Below are positions 1-5,732 of a DNA stretch of 10,043 nucleotides, piece after piece. Location of the stretch: contig CALFQW010000151.1 in assembly GCA_937919305.1 (NCBI GenBank), positions 1 through 10,043 on the forward strand. The letters run 5' to 3'. Numbering within the stretch: the stretch's first letter is position 1; the number at the start of each line of letters is the position of its first letter. Both the position numbers and the translations under genes were made by a program. The stretch comes from an uncultured Candidatus Saccharibacteria bacterium. Its GTDB lineage: Bacteria; Patescibacteriota; Saccharimonadia; Saccharimonadales; Saccharimonadaceae. The notes beneath the pieces are model-generated. The model worked only from the letters and a program-made list of their open reading frames with translations, was not told where the DNA came from and did no database searches.

Positions 1-1
1 G

Positions 2-330
2 TATTTGGAAGCCGCAGTCGCCCATATCAATAGCATGGCGTCGGATCTGGATGCCGTCTTTATAACAGGTGACTTGGTCGATGGCGGTAAGGCCATAGAA
101 TATGCGGTTTTGTATTCCATCCTATCAGGCCTTACCGTTCCGTTTTATCTGGCCTGTGGCAATCATGATGACCGTGCCGGCATCCGTCAGGCTTTTCCCG
201 ATCCCCGATATGACGATGACCCCAAAGCCCCGCTGCAATATGTGATCGAATGGAAAAATCTGCGCGGCATTGTGCTGGACAGTTCTGTCCCAGGCGAATC
301 CCATGGACAGTTTTGCGAAAGCCGTCTGGC
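2..330 (+). pseudogene. Metallophosphoesterase fragment (CpdA-like), broken at both ends
   Basis: The reading frame entering from the left edge (first codon at 2) encodes the middle of a calcineurin-like phosphoesterase. It shows the metal-binding blocks ITGDLVDGG and CGNHDD, followed by IVLDSSVPGESHGQ, as in class III cyclic-nucleotide phosphodiesterases (CpdA/Icc type). Members of this family hydrolyse phosphodiesters at a two-metal centre. The N-terminal D-x-H block lies outside the window. Family-like sequence ends at about residue 108 (ESRLA, near base 330). The open frame continues to 430, but those residues are antisense to a cytochrome bd gene and do not resemble the family, so the C-terminal His-rich block is missing. 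The family call is firm. Whether the gene is really truncated or is misjoined sequence from another organism is not settled. Confidence 0.75.
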
Positions 331-480
331 ATGCTCCAAGATCAACGGGTCTTTGCGCCGTAAGCCTAGTTGTTCGATAAGCAGAATGACGAGCGGCAAC
401 CCTACACCTAACAGTGCAAAGATAATATGAAAGCCCAAGCTATCCGCCATCAAAGCGCGAGCTGCGTCAACGTCTATCAT
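316..480 (-). pseudogene. cydA: Cytochrome bd oxidase subunit I, N-terminal fragment
   Basis: Starting from ATG at 480, the first 55 residues resemble the N-terminus of cytochrome bd quinol oxidase subunit I. A short amphipathic start is followed by SLGFHIIFALLGVGLPL and a first transmembrane helix ending in LLIEQLGLRR. His18 lines up with the conserved haem-ligand His19 of E. coli CydA. Subunit I binds the haems and oxidises quinol while reducing oxygen at the cytoplasmic membrane. The start lies 14 bases after the stop of the DUF305-like gene, so it belongs to the same operon. Similarity ends at about ARRLS (base 316), where the frame runs into antisense metallophosphoesterase sequence. The other transmembrane helices, the Q-loop and cydB are absent. 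Whether this is assembly error or true truncation cannot be decided from sequence alone. Confidence 0.72.
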
Positions 481-494
481 CAGCTTTTACTCAT

Positions 495-929
495 CTAATG
501 ATCCGTATAGCCCCAAAGCCGTTGCCACAGAACCATGTTATTGATGAAGGTTTTGTCTGCCTCAATCGATTGCGCGGCTGCGGTTTTCAGCTCTTGGCGG
601 TTTGACTTTTCCTCTACGAGACGAGACATCCCAGACTCGTTATTTCTGAGCAAGGTCATATACGTAATATACTTGCGGTTGAATTCTTCCGGATCGGTGA
701 CCTTTTGTAACTCTTCAAACATCTGGATTGAAGTGAGACCATCACCGCTATCGATATCACCCTCTGGAGCAGGTTGAGTGAAAACAGGCGCTTTTTGATC
801 ACTACCTTGCTGGGCGATTTGGGCTTGATTCTTTTCAGACTTATTTAAGTATGTCTCCCACACATACACGCCCGCAACAGCAAATGCCAAACCGAGAATG
901 ATTCCTAAGATAAGTGTTTTCTTATGCAT
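495..929 (-). CDS. Membrane-anchored DUF305-like protein lacking the His-His motif
   Basis: This 144-residue protein has one N-terminal hydrophobic helix (about residues 5-24, after MHKK) that serves as signal anchor. A Gln/Ser/Pro-rich linker follows to about residue 66, then a helical C-terminal domain. The domain resembles DUF305: FNRKYITYM, a helix ending NNESGM, then helices ending in INNMVLWQRLWG, like the family's Q-x-E-I-x-x-M-x-x-W end. Canonical DUF305 proteins carry M-x-x-H-H. Here the aligned positions after Met91 are T-L-L-R, so the likely metal ligands are lost. The start is supported by AAGGAA about 6 bases upstream, overlapping the TAA stop of the DsbA-like gene. The gene is therefore tightly coupled to it and is followed by cydA. 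The role is unknown; a structural or chaperone role outside the membrane is plausible. The DUF305 assignment is a remote-similarity judgement. Confidence 0.7.
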   Translation of the reverse strand: MHKKTLILGIILGLAFAVAGVYVWETYLNKSEKNQAQIAQQGSDQKAPVFTQPAPEGDIDSGDGLTSIQMFEELQKVTDPEEFNRKYITYMTLLRNNESGMSRLVEEKSNRQELKTAAAQSIEADKTFINNMVLWQRLWGYTDH

Positions 930-938
930 AGAATTTCC

Positions 939-1562
939 TTATTCAGTACTTTTCAGTGCTTCATCTAGTACTTTCGAGAACGCTTCTACAGTATTTTCAG
1001 GGTTCTCTATTTTCTTACCGTTAAGCGCAAAAGTCGGGGTTCCATCTCCACCGAGTTTCTTCACCTCCGCCAGGTCAGCATTGATAGTAGCGTTGACTTC
1101 TTTACTTGCCACATCTTCTTTCAGTTTGGTCATATCTAGGCCAATTTCTTTTGCGTATCCATCGAAGTACTCGGACGGATCTTTAGACTTTTCCCAAATC
1201 TTTTGACCTTCAAATATCCTGTCATGCATCTCAAAGAACTTGCCCTGCATTGCTGCTGCTTCAGCGTAACTAGCAGCACGTCGGGCAAACTGATGAGAGC
1301 TAGATATAGGGAAGTTCTTTATCTGGAACTTAACCTTATCTTTATATTTCTCCTTTACTTCCTTAACTGTTGGGTAAAATGCGTAGCAGGCTTCACACTG
1401 GAAATCTACATATTCTGTTAGAGTAACCTTACTGTCCTGCTTACCGTAAAAATTCTTTGAGCCATCACTGGTAACTTCTGGACTGGTAGTCTTCGTAAAC
1501 ACCACTAGCCCTACGAAGACTGCCAACAAAGTCCCCAATGTAATCAACATCCCTTTTCCCAT
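939..1562 (-). CDS. DsbA-like membrane-anchored thiol:disulfide oxidoreductase
   Basis: This 207-residue protein has an N-terminal membrane helix at about residues 5-22 with no obvious cleavage site, then a thioredoxin-fold domain of the DsbA/Thioredoxin_4 type. The redox motif is CEAC (Cys56 and Cys59) in YVDFQCEACYAF. The cis-proline loop is GTPTFALNG (Pro176). A helical insertion between them (about 88-160) contains FARRAASYAEAA and FFEMHDRIF, typical of DsbA and DsbG-like proteins. It probably forms or isomerises disulfides in exported proteins; candidate substrates are the Cys-containing neighbours encoded upstream in the same operon. The start is supported by an AGAGGA ribosome binding site a few bases upstream. 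The stop overlaps the ribosome binding site of the DUF305-like gene. A 51-base gap separates it from the preceding gene, so an internal promoter is possible. Confidence 0.9.
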   Translation of the reverse strand: MGKGMLITLGTLLAVFVGLVVFTKTTSPEVTSDGSKNFYGKQDSKVTLTEYVDFQCEACYAFYPTVKEVKEKYKDKVKFQIKNFPISSSHQFARRAASYAEAAAMQGKFFEMHDRIFEGQKIWEKSKDPSEYFDGYAKEIGLDMTKLKEDVASKEVNATINADLAEVKKLGGDGTPTFALNGKKIENPENTVEAFSKVLDEALKSTE

Positions 1563-1613
1563 CTCATCCTCTTTTCATAATTATGACTATTGAAATATAA
1601 GCTAGGCTTAATC

Positions 1614-1961
1614 TCAAAATCGCATCTGAGTGGAAAGATGGAAAAGTTTTTGTCGTGTAAGTATCCAGAAAGCTACTCCAACTGGGGCCAAATAGACCAA
1701 AACATAACCAACAGTATTTGCGTTCCAGTTAACAAGAGGGGGGGCAGGCTCTTTTTTGTCGTCGTCCTCGTTTTTGTTTTGACTACTGACCGCCACGTGT
1801 TGGCCGTGCGAGGAACACGATGATGAACAGTTGTTTGAACTTATTTCAGCGCTCGATTTCATAACGTGCTGTGATATACCAGCGGCCGAACAAACAATGA
1901 CAGCTGCAAGGAGTACGAGCGCAGTCAGCCGGTTCGATAAGGAAAGTATCAGCCGCCGCAT
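1614..1961 (-). CDS. Small two-helix membrane protein with Cys/His cluster
   Basis: This is an unrecognised 115-residue protein. It starts MRRLILSLSNR, then a hydrophobic helix (about 11-30), an extracytoplasmic loop, a second helix (about 84-102, GYVLVYLAPVGVAFWIL) and a short basic tail. The positive-inside rule puts both ends in the cytoplasm and the loop outside. The loop carries Cys45-x3-Cys49-x2-His52-x2-His55, a good arrangement for binding copper, zinc or another metal, followed by an Asp/Lys-rich stretch and Pro-Ala-Pro-Pro. Its start overlaps the end of the upstream HxH-motif gene by 13 bases, implying translational coupling. The CxxxC...H spacing recalls copper sites of the SCO/CuA kind, but there is no thioredoxin or cupredoxin fold, so only metal binding is suggested. 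Confidence 0.75.
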   Translation of the reverse strand: MRRLILSLSNRLTALVLLAAVIVCSAAGISQHVMKSSAEISSNNCSSSCSSHGQHVAVSSQNKNEDDDKKEPAPPLVNWNANTVGYVLVYLAPVGVAFWILTRQKLFHLSTQMRF

Positions 1962-2806
1962 GTGCTATCCGTTAAGGGCTCGAGGTCATTAAATCTTGCT
2001 TTGATCTCATCAATAGTCGGCTCGTTTTTTTGTACAAAAATGACGACGTTTCCAAGTAGGTTATTGATGCGAGTAAGCTTTTGTTCTTCGGTTTCGCTAT
2101 CAGTATTTACAGCGTCCCCGCTTGAGTGATCTTCCGTACCATGCGCGTATGCTTTCGGGAAAAATTTATCTAGCAAATTCGCTTGTTCGCCACCGTTCTT
2201 GTTGATATCGTGCGCCGGAGAATTGCTCACTACTCCAAAGAATTGTTCTAGATCTTGGCTTTTCCAGTCGTCAAAACTACGCAGCTTGTAGCCATCCTCA
2301 TTGCCGGTATATACATAGAAATTCGCGCCTTCAGGTATCTTAGGCAAGTAATCACCATGGGTGGTTACTTTTTGGATATCAGTAAGGTCATTGAGTTTGT
2401 AGCCAAGCGTATGGTCGATACCCCCGATAAAGTTCCAACCGTAATATTTCATCACCATGCCGCCTGTCATACCTTCCCAGTGGATATGGGTGAACTGGTC
2501 TTTGTTATCGTGGAAATGAATAGGTTGTTCCGGTAGGTTCGCGTTGCATTGGTCTTTTGCGTAGCCTGTCTGGTAACCTTTGCTGCCAAAGTTTTCGGCT
2601 TTGCCGTCAACGAGTAGTTGCATGCGGAAATGATAGTGTTCGAGCTTCGGATCGCGCACAACACTTGGAGAAATAGCATAGATAAATCCTACGTATGCGG
2701 TCAGCCCAAGCAGCAATACAGCGACTGCACCAATGACCACCTTGAGTGGCTTGTTGATGGTGAAGCTCTTTTTTGATCTTGTTTCTGGCTGCTGGCTGTC
2801 TGTCAT
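1949..2806 (-). CDS. Membrane-anchored extracytoplasmic protein with three HxH motifs
   Basis: This gene leads the redox operon. From ATG at 2806 the protein has 285 residues; an in-frame ATG at 2833 would add nine. The later start is preferred because a TATAAT -10 box sits over the earlier ATG and AAGGGA lies between. Residues below are numbered from 2833. A basic N-terminus precedes one transmembrane helix (about 31-53). The outer domain has HYH (66-68) in EHYHFRMQLLVDGK, HFH (106-108) and HIH (116-118), then GMTGGMVMKYYGWNFIGG and an EQFFG block. Order and spacing recall exported proteins in archaea and other bacteria with H-x-H...HTHD...HIE and a terminal FF motif, probably metal binding. 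The C-terminal part has further His residues and an amphipathic region. Two Cys residues (96 and 292) could be substrates of the DsbA-like neighbour. Function is unknown. Confidence 0.8.
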   Translation of the reverse strand: MTDSQQPETRSKKSFTINKPLKVVIGAVAVLLLGLTAYVGFIYAISPSVVRDPKLEHYHFRMQLLVDGKAENFGSKGYQTGYAKDQCNANLPEQPIHFHDNKDQFTHIHWEGMTGGMVMKYYGWNFIGGIDHTLGYKLNDLTDIQKVTTHGDYLPKIPEGANFYVYTGNEDGYKLRSFDDWKSQDLEQFFGVVSNSPAHDINKNGGEQANLLDKFFPKAYAHGTEDHSSGDAVNTDSETEEQKLTRINNLLGNVVIFVQKNEPTIDEIKARFNDLEPLTDSTCGG

Positions 2807-2831
2807 GCTTACTGTATTTTCCCTTACGTAC

Positions 2832-2837
2832 ATTATA
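2832..2837 (-). promoter_or_regulatory. -10 box of the redox operon
   Basis: Read on the - strand this is a perfect TATAAT, about 25 bases upstream of the preferred ATG at 2806, leaving a leader of about 19 bases that contains AAGGGA. No convincing -35 box is seen at 16-18 bases. The alternative ATG at 2833 lies inside this box and could not be used from this promoter. Confidence 0.5.
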
Positions 2838-2978
2838 CTTCATACCCATTGGCAACTCAGTAGGCTACACCAGAGAAAATGTCGTGTTTTAGTGCATCTG
2901 GAACCTATCACCCCCACCTCCCCTTTTGTTCCTTCTGTTTCTGTACTAAGTGCGCGCGCAAAAAATATTATTTTTTGG

Positions 2979-2984
2979 TAGTAT
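2979..2984 (+). promoter_or_regulatory. Extended -10 box, leaderless start of the winged-helix-like gene
   Basis: TAGTAT preceded by TG plus one base (TGG at 2976-2978) forms an extended -10 element. Its last base is 8 bases before ATG 2993, so transcription would begin at or next to the start codon. No Shine-Dalgarno sequence is present. No -35 element is recognisable. Confidence 0.4.
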
Positions 2985-2992
2985 CAAGCCAA

Positions 2993-3685
2993 ATGGATCA
3001 GTCAAATATTTATCATGATCTCTCTACTTATTCTGAAATTTATCAGGAGCTTATTTACCAGCGGAATGAAGCTGTTCGATGGCTAACCGATCACGGCATG
3101 TTAGACCGCAACAGACGCGTTACTCAAGATCAAAAGGATGAGTTACTAAGGCACCGAACTGCATTTCCGTATCGATCCGTATTCAGACAGAACATACTAG
3201 ACCTGTTAGACCGACTCTATTCTCATGATGCCGTAGAGGCGCTATATGACTTTAATTCTGTAGACCTCAAGGATTGGTCGGATACGGAAGCAAACCGCTT
3301 AGAGCGAGAGTTACAGCGACTCCAGCTCATCATCGGAAAACTGGAGCTTCGATACAACTTGCAATATCGAATGAAGTTTAGTTACGATTCAGAAAATACC
3401 ACGCTATTTTTAAATAACATTGAAGTTCTTACTTGTGGGCAAAATACGTTGCGACATCGGATATTGACGACTCTTTTTTCCGATCCTCACAAACAATGGC
3501 AAAATGATCTGGTCGAACAATATTTTATCGATCATTTTGATTATTCAGAGGGACAGCTTCAGGATAAAAGCATAGAGAAAACAGCTAACGACCTTAGGCG
3601 AGACGTAGCTGCAAAAACCGCTGCTAAAGATTTTTTGCTGGTGAGCAATTCGTCGATAAAACTCAATCCTGCATATATTGCTTAG
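2993..3685 (+). CDS. Recombinase-associated protein with possible C-terminal winged helix
   Basis: The protein has 230 residues from ATG 2993. The frame is open from 2879, but the extra residues are Cys/Phe/Pro-rich and unlike a real N-terminus, and a -10 box sits just before 2993. The N-terminal half is charged and helical with a likely coiled coil near DTEANRLERELQRLQ. The C-terminal third (LFLNNIEVLTCGQNTLRHRILTTLF through SIKLNPAYIA) has the order of a response-regulator-like winged helix: short strands, helices, a recognition-helix-like DLRRDVAAKTAA and a final beta wing. It could be a DNA-binding regulator or a directionality partner of the recombinase 250 bases downstream on the same strand. 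No named family is recognised. The winged-helix reading is inference from pattern and should be tested by structure prediction. Confidence 0.7.
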   Translation: MDQSNIYHDLSTYSEIYQELIYQRNEAVRWLTDHGMLDRNRRVTQDQKDELLRHRTAFPYRSVFRQNILDLLDRLYSHDAVEALYDFNSVDLKDWSDTEANRLERELQRLQLIIGKLELRYNLQYRMKFSYDSENTTLFLNNIEVLTCGQNTLRHRILTTLFSDPHKQWQNDLVEQYFIDHFDYSEGQLQDKSIEKTANDLRRDVAAKTAAKDFLLVSNSSIKLNPAYIA

Positions 3686-3729
3686 ACTTACGTAATTTTT
3701 CGTCATAGCGGTTATTTTATGATGCTTCT

Positions 3730-3912
3730 GTGAAAATTAGAGGCGATAATGTCATATCTCTTACTCAGGCAAAGTCACTGCTGGGTGATGAAGCCGACAT
3801 GATGACTGATGACGAAATCCAACAGCTGATCGATGATTTCGATATGATTGCTCAGTTCTCAATTCAAATGGTTCTAAAGTTTCGAGATGAAAATGAAATA
3901 CAGATGAAATAA
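3730..3912 (+). CDS. Small acidic protein upstream of the recombinase
   Basis: This 60-residue protein starts at GTG 3730; no in-frame ATG precedes it before a stop. It is rich in Asp and Glu, with ISLTQAKSLLGDEADMMTDDEIQQLIDDFDMIAQF followed by a second helix of alternating hydrophobic residues. It is probably a small helical bundle or a helix-turn-helix-sized protein, with no recognised family. It ends 20 bases before the recombinase start and follows the winged-helix-like gene by 44 bases, so the three genes form one unit. Possible jobs are recombination directionality factor or regulator of the recombinase; neither is shown by sequence. A clear start codon context is lacking, so the first residues are uncertain. 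Confidence 0.6.
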   Translation: MKIRGDNVISLTQAKSLLGDEADMMTDDEIQQLIDDFDMIAQFSIQMVLKFRDENEIQMK

Positions 3913-3932
3913 ATGATAAACTGGTTCTAAAT

Positions 3933-5642
3933 ATGGAAAGTGTTGCATATATCCGAGTGTCTACCGAGGAGCAAGTTCATGGAACGAGCCTTTCAATGCA
4001 ACAAAAGCAGTGTCTAGAGTTTGCCAAAGCAAATGGCTGGAAGCTGAAACCTGAAAATGTCTTTCGTGATGAGGGTGAGTCTGCAAAAGCAATGAACAGA
4101 CCGCAGTTACTCGCAATGCTTGAGTTCTGCCGAAAAAACAAAGGGAAAGTCAACCGCTGTATCGTCTGGAAGCTTGACCGGTTCGCACGCAACTCTGATG
4201 ATCATGTAATGATTCGTGCTATCTTGCGAAAAAACGGTGTTTCCCTCGTATCAGTCACGGAGCCAATTGATGATTCTCCAACAGGTAAACTCATGGAAAC
4301 TGTGCTTTCTGGGTTTGCTCAATTCGACAATGAGATTAGGACGCACAGAACGACTGAGGGTATGAAAAAACGTCTTGAGCAAGGCGGTTGGCCACACGAC
4401 GCCCCGATAGGCTATAAAAAAGCTCGCACAGCGCAAGGCGTTACGACAATTGCACCTGATGAAATCATGGCACCGATCTTAAAGACATTTCTAGAGTCGT
4501 TTTCTACGGGGCAGTATTCTATAAAATCTGCTGCTGAGTTGGCATTTTCGCTTGGCATCAAGAACAAAAGAGGCGGAAAGAGAACGTGGCAAACAGTAAA
4601 AAACACTCTCCAAAACCCCATATACGCAGGATATATCGAGTCCAAATATACTGACGGCGTGAGGTATACCGGATTGCACCAGGCCCTAATCTCTCCTGAG
4701 ACTTTTGAGAAAAACCAACGAATTATCGCAGGCAATCGAAAGATTCAGGTGCGAAGCGATGAGTCAGAGTATCCTCTGCGACGTGACTTTTTACGTTGTG
4801 CATACTGCGAAAAGTTCGTCACAGCGAGCGCCCCGCGCGGTAACGGCGGACGGTATCCGCGCTACAGCTGCCTGACCTGTCGTGCCACGAAACTAGGGAA
4901 GCCCGTCAGCAAGAGTAGCGATGAGATACACCAGGAATTCAGAGAAATTCTTTCACATATCCGTTTTAAATCCGGACGGACAAAACTGTTCAAACAAATC
5001 GTTTTACAAAGATGGTGCGACGAATACGACGACGCGCTCAAATCAACGCACGAACTAAACCAAGAGATAGAGTCCCTCAAAAATGAGCGTGCTGCAACCA
5101 TACGTAAATTCACGCGCGATCTCATAAGCTACGACGACAAAGAAGCTGTTATCAAAGATGTCGACACAGAGATTGAAGTTCTCGAAAGCAAAAAGGTTGA
5201 AGCCGACGTATATGCCGAACAAAAAGAAAAGATCATAGACAACGCGCTCCTCTTCTTAAAAGACCCTTCTGAGTTCTGGAACCGGGCACCTATACAGATA
5301 CAAAAGCGTGTTCAAAAGACGATTTTCCCGCAAGGTTTGAGCTATGACTTTGAAAAAGGTTTTGGAACCATTCATTTGAGCAATTCTTATCTGTTAATAA
5401 ACAAAATCGCCTCGAAAGGCGATAATGATTCTATCGTGGTAGGCATGACGAGGCTTGAACATCCAGTCCACTACAACGTGGAATGCTTCTTGAAGGACGC
5501 CATCGTCCATGAACCACATCGCTCCTGGCGACCATGCAAGCTTCGGAAACGTTGCGAACTCTTGCTCGATCGCAGGCTCTGCGTAGTCGATGAGATTGAG
5601 GGTGGGCATTTGTTGCTCCTCTTTGGGATAAGGTTCTTCTGA
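3933..5642 (+). CDS. Large serine recombinase with host-derived C-terminal tail
   Basis: The catalytic resolvase domain occupies residues 1-150: Tyr6-Ile-Arg8-Val-Ser10 with nucleophile Ser10, and LDRFARN with Arg83 and Arg86. The Recombinase domain follows (about 158-270, APIGYKK through LQNPIYAGYIE). A zinc ribbon comes next (Cys289-x2-Cys292 and Cys313-x2-Cys316), then a coiled coil (about 370-440), as in phage and element integrases. Such enzymes join attP and attB by double-strand cleavage through a Ser-DNA link. The frame stays open to residue 569. Residues after about 490-505 (after NSYLLINKIA) do not look like the family and are read from DNA whose opposite strand encodes a small protein. 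The native stop was therefore probably replaced on integration. There is no good Shine-Dalgarno sequence, and the gene is translated from the unit begun at 2993 or 3730. Confidence 0.93.
   Translation: MESVAYIRVSTEEQVHGTSLSMQQKQCLEFAKANGWKLKPENVFRDEGESAKAMNRPQLLAMLEFCRKNKGKVNRCIVWKLDRFARNSDDHVMIRAILRKNGVSLVSVTEPIDDSPTGKLMETVLSGFAQFDNEIRTHRTTEGMKKRLEQGGWPHDAPIGYKKARTAQGVTTIAPDEIMAPILKTFLESFSTGQYSIKSAAELAFSLGIKNKRGGKRTWQTVKNTLQNPIYAGYIESKYTDGVRYTGLHQALISPETFEKNQRIIAGNRKIQVRSDESEYPLRRDFLRCAYCEKFVTASAPRGNGGRYPRYSCLTCRATKLGKPVSKSSDEIHQEFREILSHIRFKSGRTKLFKQIVLQRWCDEYDDALKSTHELNQEIESLKNERAATIRKFTRDLISYDDKEAVIKDVDTEIEVLESKKVEADVYAEQKEKIIDNALLFLKDPSEFWNRAPIQIQKRVQKTIFPQGLSYDFEKGFGTIHLSNSYLLINKIASKGDNDSIVVGMTRLEHPVHYNVECFLKDAIVHEPHRSWRPCKLRKRCELLLDRRLCVVDEIEGGHLLLLFGIRFF
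5394..5423 (-). terminator. Rho-independent terminator with UUCG loop
   Basis: On the - strand ATCGCCT and AGGCGAT pair over 7 bases around a TTCG loop (hairpin 5406-5423). A T-rich tract, TTTTGTTTATT, starts within the last stem bases. It would end transcription coming from the promoter region near 5650, inside the last codons of the 71-residue frame. It is not a terminator for the + strand recombinase, since A residues precede and no U tract follows in that direction. Confidence 0.65.
5394..5609 (-). CDS. Small protein gene, probably truncated at recombinase junction
   Basis: The frame has 71 residues and begins MPTLNLIDYAEPAIEQEF, with a strong ribosome binding site (AGAGGAG, six bases before ATG). 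The protein is rich in aromatic residues (WSPGAMWFMDDG, VVVDWMFKPRHAYHD), with no signal peptide or membrane helix and no family I recognise. It lies wholly antisense to the last 80 or so codons of the recombinase, which is abnormal for two real genes. A hairpin terminator also lies inside its last codons. The simplest reading is that this is the 5' part of a host gene cut by integration of the element, with the last residues element-encoded. Alternatively, it is a complete small gene or the leader part of a non-coding transcript. It is divergent from the gene at 5733. Confidence 0.55.
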   Translation of the reverse strand: MPTLNLIDYAEPAIEQEFATFPKLAWSPGAMWFMDDGVLQEAFHVVVDWMFKPRHAYHDRIIIAFRGDFVY

Positions 5643-5674
5643 TTTCTCAGACTTAGTAGCATACTATATCATAT

Positions 5675-5704
5675 TTACACTTATACTGCCATATGTTACA
5701 CTTA
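5675..5704. repeat. Direct repeat TTACACTTA x2 in divergent promoter region
   Basis: The 9-base word TTACACTTA occurs at 5675-5683 and again at 5696-5704, exactly 21 bases apart (two helical turns). It lies in the 123-base space between the start of the - strand small gene (5609) and the + strand gene (5733). The placement suits an operator bound on one face of the helix. A possible -10 (TACAAT, 5706-5711) for the + gene directly follows the second copy. Confidence 0.4.
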
Positions 5705-5732
5705 CTACAATACCTAAGGAGTAACCCTTCCT

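Noticed and set aside
187..315. C-terminal part of the cydA open frame
   Set aside because: These residues are antisense to the metallophosphoesterase and unlike any CydA.
331..430. C-terminal part of the metallophosphoesterase open frame
   Set aside because: These residues are antisense to the cydA start and do not match the phosphoesterase family.
1563..1613. Internal promoter before the DsbA-like gene
   Set aside because: CATAAT and TATATT words are present in this AT-rich gap, but no -35 partner was convincing.
1590..1823. Plus-strand frame of 77 codons
   Set aside because: It is antisense to the small Cys/His membrane protein gene, with no supporting start signal.
2879..2992. N-terminal extension of the winged-helix-like protein
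   Set aside because: It is rich in Cys, Phe and Pro, has no ribosome binding site, and would span the extended -10 box.
5432..5470. tRNA-like words on the - strand (GTTCAAGCC followed by CCTACCA)
   Set aside because: The expected T-stem (ACGAG against CATCC) does not pair, no matching 5' acceptor half lies at tRNA distance, and the DNA is in frame with the small protein gene. It may still be part of an attachment site.
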